NCBI GenBank assembly: GCA_018287875.1
Contig: JAGVVL010000015.1
Span: 558,001-622,000 of the forward strand
Source: Nigrospora sphaerica
Taxonomy: Eukaryota > Ascomycota > Sordariomycetes > Amphisphaeriales > Apiosporaceae
Length of the DNA stretch: 64,000 bases
Reading direction: 5' to 3'
Numbering within the stretch: position 1 is the first letter of the stretch; the number at the start of each line of letters is the position of its first letter. Positions 57,791 through 64,000 of the stretch are shown in pieces. A program made the translations under genes and the position numbers. The notes beneath the pieces are model-generated. The model did no database searches, was not told where the DNA came from, and was given only the letters and a program-made list of their open reading frames with translations.

Positions 57791-58447
57791 CTACACCTAC
57801 TGCTGCAATGGCCAGATCCCCTGGCACTTTCATAACGTCAGGAACTTGCCGGAGCCTTTATGTGACCCGGCCGCGGGCCGGGCAGAACTGGTCGAGCTGA
57901 CCAAGGGGACCCCGGAGCAGATCGATCTTTGCCCATTCTAGCCCCATGGCCCAGCAGAGGGGCCCTGCTTGGATGATGGTGGTATATGCCATCCGGCGGG
58001 GGTGAGGAAGGGGGTAGTGAGACATTCGTATGCCAGAGATGGCAAGGCAGCCCAACATGTTGCGGCCCTGTCCCGGCGCTGATTCGTGTCGTGGAGCGAC
58101 TCTGCCGCCCATTTTGAAGGCTCAAAAGAGCTCTTCGCCCCTCCCCGTTCTGTGGGTTCATGGCTATACACATCTGGCCATCGCATGCCTGGGATTTGCT
58201 GGACTTGGGTCTCACCATTGTGTTCTCATTTCTCAGCCGTTTGAAGAAGGAGGGCAGGGAACCCACCCATATCGGCCTCGTCTTTCGCTCGTACCAAGTC
58301 CATCGCCACGACCATTTACCCATATCCGCCCTCTGGTAGGGCACATGATTACAACGTCCTACTCACGACCTGCCGTCCTCCCTAGAGGCTCTAGTGAACT
58401 TTGCTGTCGCAATACTCCCTATTGAACCACCCCCACTTTCGATCATT

Positions 58448-60130
58448 ATGCCGGCTCACCCCAAGCTGCGATCCAGCTGTGACGGCTGCGGCATGGCCAA
58501 GGTCAAGTGCGACCGCACCCAGCCCGAGTGCGGGCGCTGCGCCTCGCACAGTATGAAGTGCATCTACGGCGTGTCGCGCAAGATGGGCAAGCCGCCGCGG
58601 GAGAAGATGCGGCTGAAGACGAGCTCGCACAAGCCGGGCAACGACCACCTGCGCGGAACCGACCCTCCGCCGCCTGGGGGCCCGGCCAAGATGCTCGACA
58701 GCGTCTACGGCGGCGTCTACCACCACGGCAACTTACACCACAACAGCCTACACCACAACGGCAACCTACACCACCACAGCCTGAACGGCCACGACTTCGC
58801 CGACCCCCATTACCTGCCGGGCCACCACGGCCTCGTGGCCGGCCTCAACTGCGGCTCCGAGCCCCGTATGGAGGACATGCTGGCGGGCTGGGAGCCCCTC
58901 GAGCACGACCACGCCCGCCACGCCGCCAGCGGCGGTTTCCTCGTCAACATGGAAGCGCTCGACCCCCTCTACGGCGAGTACGTGGACCCGGCGCTGCCCC
59001 TGCTGGCCACGCACGACTTCGGCGGCGAATGGAGCCTACAGCAGGACCCCTCGGCGGCTGTGGGGACCGCCCGCGGTGGCTACCTGGGCAGCCAGCTGGG
59101 CAGCCAGCTGGGCACGGCGCCGTTCGGGCCGCTGTCGACGCCCGAGTCGCCCGAGATGAGCGGCGACTCGTCGATGGGGCAGGGGAAGCCGACGGTACCA
59201 GCGGCGGCGGCGTGGTACAACGACGCCAGCACGGCGACGACAACGACGACGACGAAGACGGCGACGACGGCGACGACGAGGTCCGACAGCGTCGCGTCGT
59301 GGTTATCGTCGGCGGCCAGCCACCACAGCGGCGGCGGCGGCGGCGGCCACGACTGCGCGCGCGAAGCCCACGACATCCTGGAGAGCCTGTCGCCGGCGCG
59401 GCTGGGGCGACTGCTCGGCGGGGGCGGCGACGGCGCGCCGGCGGCGACGGGGGGCCCGGCCGACGCCGTCCCGCTCGACGCCATCCTGCAGCTCAACCGC
59501 GAGGCGAGCGGGCGGCTGGGCCGGCTGCTGGCCTGCGGCGCCGGCTGCGCGCGCGCCCCCGCCCCCGCCCTGCTGTACGCCTCCATCGTCGCCCGCGTGC
59601 TCGCCTGGTACCAGCAGGCGGCCGCCTCATGCGCCACCGCGCCCCCCTGGACCGGCGGCGGCGGCCCCCCGGCCCACGACGCCGCTGCCGACGCCGCCGC
59701 CGTCGGCCCCTGGGACGCCACCATCGTCGTGGCTTGCGGGTCCGCCCTGCCCCCGACCGAAACGACGACGCCGGCGGCGGCGGCGACGGTCCCCGGCGGC
59801 GATCCCCACATCATGGCCCTCGGCGCCTTCAGCATCGACGACCTGCGGGTCCAGCGCGCGCTGAAGGTGCAGCTGCTGGCGGGGGAGATGCGGCGGGCGG
59901 CGCGGCTCATCGACAAGTTTGCCGCCTTCGGCGCCGCCACCATGGCCGCCGACGGCCTGTCGTCCTCGTCCTCGTCCTCGTCATCGTCGCCCTCTTCGCC
60001 GCCGGCCGTTTCCGTCGTCGTCGCCGACGGCGTCGACGCCCTCTGCCTCGGCCTCGAGGCCTGGCTGCGCGGCGAGCACGCCCGCATCGACGGCCTGCTG
60101 CGCGCCCAGCTGCAGGAGCTCAGCTACTGA
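58448..60130 (+). CDS. AflR-type Zn2Cys6 transcription factor
   Basis: One exon of 560 residues from the ATG at 58448. The zinc cluster is Cys11, 14, 21, 28, 31 and 38, followed by GVSRKMGKPPREK, which matches the typical AflR extension after the cluster. The middle is low complexity: His/Asn-rich 85-125, Ser/Thr/Ala-rich around 275-300, and Gly-rich. The C-terminal part has the AflR-family segment LDAILQLNREASGRLGRLLA and PALLYASIVARVLAWYQQAA. AflR regulates the aflatoxin and sterigmatocystin genes in Aspergillus, and proteins of the same build control other secondary-metabolite clusters. No biosynthetic gene lies within this window, so its target cluster is unknown or it acts alone. A Ser-rich run near residue 505-515 comes from a simple TCG/TCC-type repeat. 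Confidence 0.83.
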   Translation: MPAHPKLRSSCDGCGMAKVKCDRTQPECGRCASHSMKCIYGVSRKMGKPPREKMRLKTSSHKPGNDHLRGTDPPPPGGPAKMLDSVYGGVYHHGNLHHNSLHHNGNLHHHSLNGHDFADPHYLPGHHGLVAGLNCGSEPRMEDMLAGWEPLEHDHARHAASGGFLVNMEALDPLYGEYVDPALPLLATHDFGGEWSLQQDPSAAVGTARGGYLGSQLGSQLGTAPFGPLSTPESPEMSGDSSMGQGKPTVPAAAAWYNDASTATTTTTTKTATTATTRSDSVASWLSSAASHHSGGGGGGHDCAREAHDILESLSPARLGRLLGGGGDGAPAATGGPADAVPLDAILQLNREASGRLGRLLACGAGCARAPAPALLYASIVARVLAWYQQAAASCATAPPWTGGGGPPAHDAAADAAAVGPWDATIVVACGSALPPTETTTPAAAATVPGGDPHIMALGAFSIDDLRVQRALKVQLLAGEMRRAARLIDKFAAFGAATMAADGLSSSSSSSSSSPSSPPAVSVVVADGVDALCLGLEAWLRGEHARIDGLLRAQLQELSY

Positions 60131-62345
60131 ACAGAGGAAGCCGGATACCGGGGAGGAGGGGAACGGGAGAAGAACTCGTATTTCTCCCGGCGGGAAGCCG
60201 AAAAGCCGGGGAAGTAAAGGATGGTGATGGCGCTGAAGCGAGGGATGAATAGGTGGCAACGGATGAGAGGGTCAACTTGACGCGTTTTGGGCAAACCGGG
60301 AGCCGCAGCGCATACGGGGCCGGCGCGCGGGTGGCGGTAAATAGAGCGTATCGATCATTTGGCACGCACCCCGGGGGGGTTGGGTTACTTAGCATACCAT
60401 TAGGTACTTTGGCTGGTTTATAGTCGGTGAGGCGTGGCGGGGGGTTTTGGTAATAGCTAACATGTAGCCTGCGACGACACCCGTGCTCCTGCTGCCCGTG
60501 AAGTGCGGCGCCCCCGTGAACTAGCTCCCCGATTCCCAGCCAGCCCCTTTGCTGTCCCGACCCAGGCGCTCCCTCGAAGCGCGAGGCGCTGTGGGATGGG
60601 TACTGTGCAACCTATCTTCGGTGTTCCGCGGGCTACGAACGACTGGGCGTTTCAGTATGTATGATGTCTCGCGAGGAGCACAGAGCTTGCGTGGTCTTCA
60701 GGTGCCGTTCTATGTTGCCACCGGAAAAGACGACACAAGAGACACAGGAGGTGAGCGGGAGCTTGTAGAAGGGGTCGGCGCCGGGCCAGAACGCCGGCAA
60801 GAACTGATGTAGATACACGGCAGTGAGTAGCGTTCTTGGGGTTAAACCAGAAAAATAAACACTATGTATAACTATATCCGGGGTCTTAGCAACCGTGGTA
60901 CTTCCCGTAAGTGCATCCATGCCCCCCTTTTCCGAGAACCGAGCGACCGCTTGCCCTTGGCATCCCCTGGCGGTTTAGCCCTTCTGATCGCCCTACCACC
61001 TCCGCCATCTCGGCTCTTCAATCTCAGTGAGCCAAGGAGGCGAGAAAGGGGCGGTTCTGGGGACGACGGTGGAAGAAGCGTGCCCGGTACCTCTGATCTG
61101 GAGCCTTCGAATCGGCTTTTAGTCCTTTTCTGATATTGTTCATGAAGTACGTCTTACTGTTCAGCTTGTTGAGCTTCACGGTTGGTTACAAATGCCTTCA
61201 ACAACCCGCCCCCCAAGTTTTGCTTCAAGAGAGGCAGTGGCGTTAGAAAATGGCACCTCTCGCCACAAGGGAAATGCATGGTTGGCGTTGTCAGTTTGCC
61301 GATGTCGACGACCGAGCCGTCAATCTCCCAAAACGTACGCCTTGTGTTCGGCGGCAATGACGAGTTGTTCTAAGGCCCAAGCCGCGGAAACTGGGCTGAT
61401 TGCCGAGTCAGGCTATCAACAGCGGCCGCTTCCAGCCCCATTGCTGCCCCCGTATCATGCGACAAAGCAATCATGGGCTTGAGAATAGGCAGTGATGCGA
61501 CGGAGCCGCAGCCCGGGCCTGGAATCCACCTGTTAGTAGGGATTGTGGGAGTCAGCTAAGGAATCCCATGGGTGGGTGCAGTGCACGACCCAACGGGGCC
61601 AATGGCGATCACCACCAGAACAGTCGGTCGTCCACCAAATCGGGCAGGTCTCAAGCGCGCCCCCCCTGACCTCCAGCTAATGATGCTATTCGCGCCACCG
61701 GGCACTTCAACTCAACGCGATGGACACGACATTGGCCATCGTCCGTTGTTGGCGGTTCAAACAAGCCGGAGCCTACCAGAGTGCTATCTATGCCTTCCAT
61801 CCCACAGCTTCTGGCGAGCTATGCCGCTCGCCCTGACTGCCCGTGGCAGCGTCTTTCGTCATGGTTGTTTCCCAACGCATGAGACGGCGTTTCTGCCCCT
61901 TTACCTCGACTTTTCGCAAATTTTGCGTTGGGTCTTCATCGCTCTGTCGAACAGAGGGTTCGGTTGTACGTGTTGTCATTTGTGTGTTTTGTTTTGACAG
62001 GTCAGAGGACGCAGAGCCAGGTAGTGGCGGCCTGAGAGGTATCTACCTACGTCCTGTTGAGGTTCAGTCTGGCAGTGGGATGGAGGGCAGCCGGAGAAAC
62101 GTTATCGCCGCGACCCCACTCTACCCCACGAATGCGAGGATCCACTTCCCAATCGTCCATTGCCACTTTCCATTATGGATGGAGGTCCAGCCAGCCAGCA
62201 TTATACACCTATCACGACCTATGTAGCCAGCCAGCCGGATATGGGCCTCCAGCGACAATCCATCACCTGGTAATCCTACAAACGACCCGACGAGGAACAC
62301 ACAACCCTCAGACCCGCGCCGGCGCCAACGCCGCTCCCCTCCGCC
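60131..62345. other. intergenic region
   Basis: About 2.2 kb without a supported gene. Short frames on both strands have no features. The right end is the SRP54 promoter; no TATA box is evident, as expected for a housekeeping gene. Confidence 0.5.
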
Positions 62346-63945
62346 ATGGTTTTGCAAGATCTTGGACGGCGCATCAGCACCGCCCTGCACGATGCCACGC
62401 GCGCCCCCAACCTCGACGAGAAGGTACGTTGTCGCCTCCGTCGCCCGCTTGCGCACGCGCTCGGTGAGACGCTCGCTAACCCGCACCCCCTAGGCCTTCA
62501 AGGCCATGCTCAACGAAATCTCCCACGCCCTCCTCGAAGCCGACGTCAATGTGCGCCTCGTCAGCAAACTGACCACGTCGATAAAAAACACGGTCAACTT
62601 CAAAGACATCCCGCCCGCCGTCAACAAGAAGCGCCTTGTCCAGAAAGCCGTCTTCGACGAGCTCGTCAAGCTGGTCGATCCCCATGCCGAACCCTTTAAG
62701 CCCAAGAAGGGCAAGTCCAACGTCATCATGTTCGTTGGTCTGCAGGGTGCCGGTAAGACGACGACGTGTACGAAGCTCGCGCGCCACTACCAGGCCTGGG
62801 GCTTCCGCGCCTGCTTGGTGTGCGCCGATACCTTCCGTGCCGGTGCCTTCGACCAGCTCAAGCAGAACGCCGTCAAGGCCAAAATCCCGTACTACGGTTC
62901 CCTAACCGAAACCGACCCGGCCGTCGTCGCCAAAGAGGGTGTCGAGAAGTTCAAAAAGGAGCGCTTCGAGATCATTATCGTCGATACCTCGGGTCGCCAC
63001 CGGCAGGAATCCGCGCTGTTCCAGGAGATGACGGACATCCAGACGGCCATCAAGCCCGACGAGACCATCATGGTGCTCGACTCGTCCATCGGTCAGCAAG
63101 CCGAGGCGCAGGCCAAGGCCTTCAAGGAAGCGGCCGACTTCGGCGCCATCATCATCACCAAGACGGACGGCCACGCCAGTGGCGGTGGTGCCATCTCGGC
63201 CGTCGCCGCGACGCACACGCCTATTGTCTTTATCGGTACCGGAGAACACATGCTGGATTTCGAGAGGTTTGCGCCACAACAATTCGTCAACAAGCTGCTG
63301 GGCATGGGTGACATGGCGGGCCTCGTCGAGCACGTACAGTCCTTGAAGCTGGACCAGAAGGACACTATTAAGCACATCACCGAAGGCATATTCACGATAC
63401 GCGATTTGCGCGACCAGCTGGGCAACATCATGAAGATGGGTCCGCTGTCCAAGATCTCGGGCATGATCCCCGGTATGGCCAACCTGCCGGGCATGGACCA
63501 GATGGACAACGAGGAGTCCAGCGCCAAGCTGAAGCGCATGATATACATCTGCGACAGCATGACGGAGAAGGAACTCGACAGCGACGGCAAAATGTTTGTC
63601 GACCAGCCCACGCGGGTGGTCCGCGTGGCGTGCGGCAGCGGCGCCAGCGTCCGGGAGGTGGAAGACCTCCTCTCGCAACAGCGCATGATGGCGGGCATGG
63701 CCAAGAAGATGGGCGGCAACATGAAGAACATGCAGCGCGCCCAACAAGCGATGGGCGGAGCCAACAAGGCGCAGCAGATGGCGGCGATGCAGAAGCGCAT
63801 GCAGAGCATGGGCGGTGCTGGTGGCGGAGGCATGCCCGACCTCGCCAGCCTGGCCAAAATGTTTGGCGGCGGCGGCGGCGGGATGCCGGACATGAGTGCC
63901 ATGATGAACATGATGGGAGGCGGAGGACGGGGCGGGCGACGATAA
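62346..63945 (+). CDS. srp54: signal recognition particle 54-kDa subunit, SRP54
   Basis: Exons 62346-62423 and 62494-63945, with a 70-bp GTACGT..TAG intron and branch GCTAAC, encode 509 residues. The N domain (about 1-95) is split by the intron after NLDEK. The NG GTPase has [10 protein letters not shown] at 108-117 (P-loop), then DTSGRH and TKTDG, and the family motif VFIGTGEH. The M domain binds the signal sequence and SRP RNA; it contains [18 protein letters not shown] and then a Met- and Gly-rich C-terminus ([17 protein letters not shown] and GGGG repeats). The protein targets nascent secretory and membrane proteins to the ER. The length and order of parts are normal for a fungal SRP54. 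Confidence 0.96.
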
Positions 63946-64000
63946 ACGGCGTGCGGATCACTCCCGTATCAACGTTCCTACTCGGTTGCACGTGCCAGGG
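63946..64000. other. SRP54 3' region
   Basis: The last 55 bp are the 3' end of the SRP54 gene. Nothing else can be said from this length. Confidence 0.4.

Larger units (their letters stand above)
53802..58447. other. long gene-empty stretch
   Basis: About 4.6 kb with no supported gene. The frames longer than 60 residues are on both strands, overlap, and show no family features. It holds a 26-bp repeat and a CA microsatellite. The right end is the AflR-like promoter. It could contain a non-coding RNA or an unrecognised intron-rich gene. Confidence 0.45.

Noticed and set aside
58507..60252. 581-codon Arg/Pro-rich frame overlapping the AflR-like gene
   Set aside because: It is an alternative frame of GC-rich DNA; the overlapping frame has a complete zinc cluster and the family C-terminus.

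Overview
The window is nuclear DNA of a filamentous ascomycete, most probably a sordariomycete. The evidence is GC-rich genes with short introns of about 45-210 bp, mostly GT..AG with CTAAC- or CTGAC-type branch sites, several Zn2Cys6 regulators, a Clr5-domain gene, DUF3176 and GT32 proteins, and plant-biomass genes (a Cip1 homologue, a GH10 xylanase and a GH3 glycosidase). Genes are spaced by 0.5-4.6 kb and are not in operons. I rebuilt gene models by joining open frames at splice signals and checking the reading phase at every junction.

Layout. 1.2-3.2 kb (+): secreted GH3 glycosidase. 4.9-6.5 kb (+): T5orf172/MUG113-type protein. 7.8-9.8 kb (-): JmjC-fold protein. 11.5-13.8 kb (+): DUF3176 membrane protein with an apparent one-base frameshift. 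14.0-15.7 kb (-): flavocytochrome b2-type FMN dehydrogenase with an N-terminal cytochrome b5 domain. 16.6-19.3 kb (-) and 21.0-23.7 kb (+): two divergently transcribed Zn2Cys6 regulators that look related. 25.1-27.1 kb (+): Clr5-domain protein. 28.3-29.1 kb (+): cip1. 29.7-30.2 kb (-): doubtful small secreted Kre9/Knh1-like gene. 32.1-33.3 kb (+): GT32 Golgi-type glycosyltransferase. 35.1-37.3 kb (+): seven-exon MFS transporter with a 22-nt exon. 38.1-39.2 kb (-): GH10 xylanase. 41.9-44.7 kb (-): ZW10/Dsl1-type tethering or kinetochore protein. 45.7-48.9 kb (+): cytosolic M16-family metallopeptidase with a probable GC-AG intron. 49.8-51.3 kb (+): PGAP4-like GPI-modifying glycosyltransferase. 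52.2-53.8 kb (+): Ser/Thr-rich single-pass membrane protein. 53.8-58.4 kb: gene-empty stretch. 58.4-60.1 kb (+): AflR-type Zn2Cys6 regulator. 62.3-63.9 kb (+): SRP54.

Functionally this is ordinary mixed gene space. Three genes serve extracellular plant-polysaccharide breakdown (GH3, cip1, GH10), but they are scattered. cip1 has a well-placed TATA box and a GGCTAAA element of the XlnR/Xyr1 type. GT32, PGAP4-like, SRP54 and ZW10 belong to the secretory pathway. The two divergent regulators and the AflR-like gene have no biosynthetic genes beside them here. I found no tRNA, rRNA, CRISPR array, intact transposon or biosynthetic cluster. The most useful leads are the divergent regulator pair, the frameshifted DUF3176 gene, the T5orf172 gene of unknown role, and unusual splicing (micro-exon and GC-AG intron).
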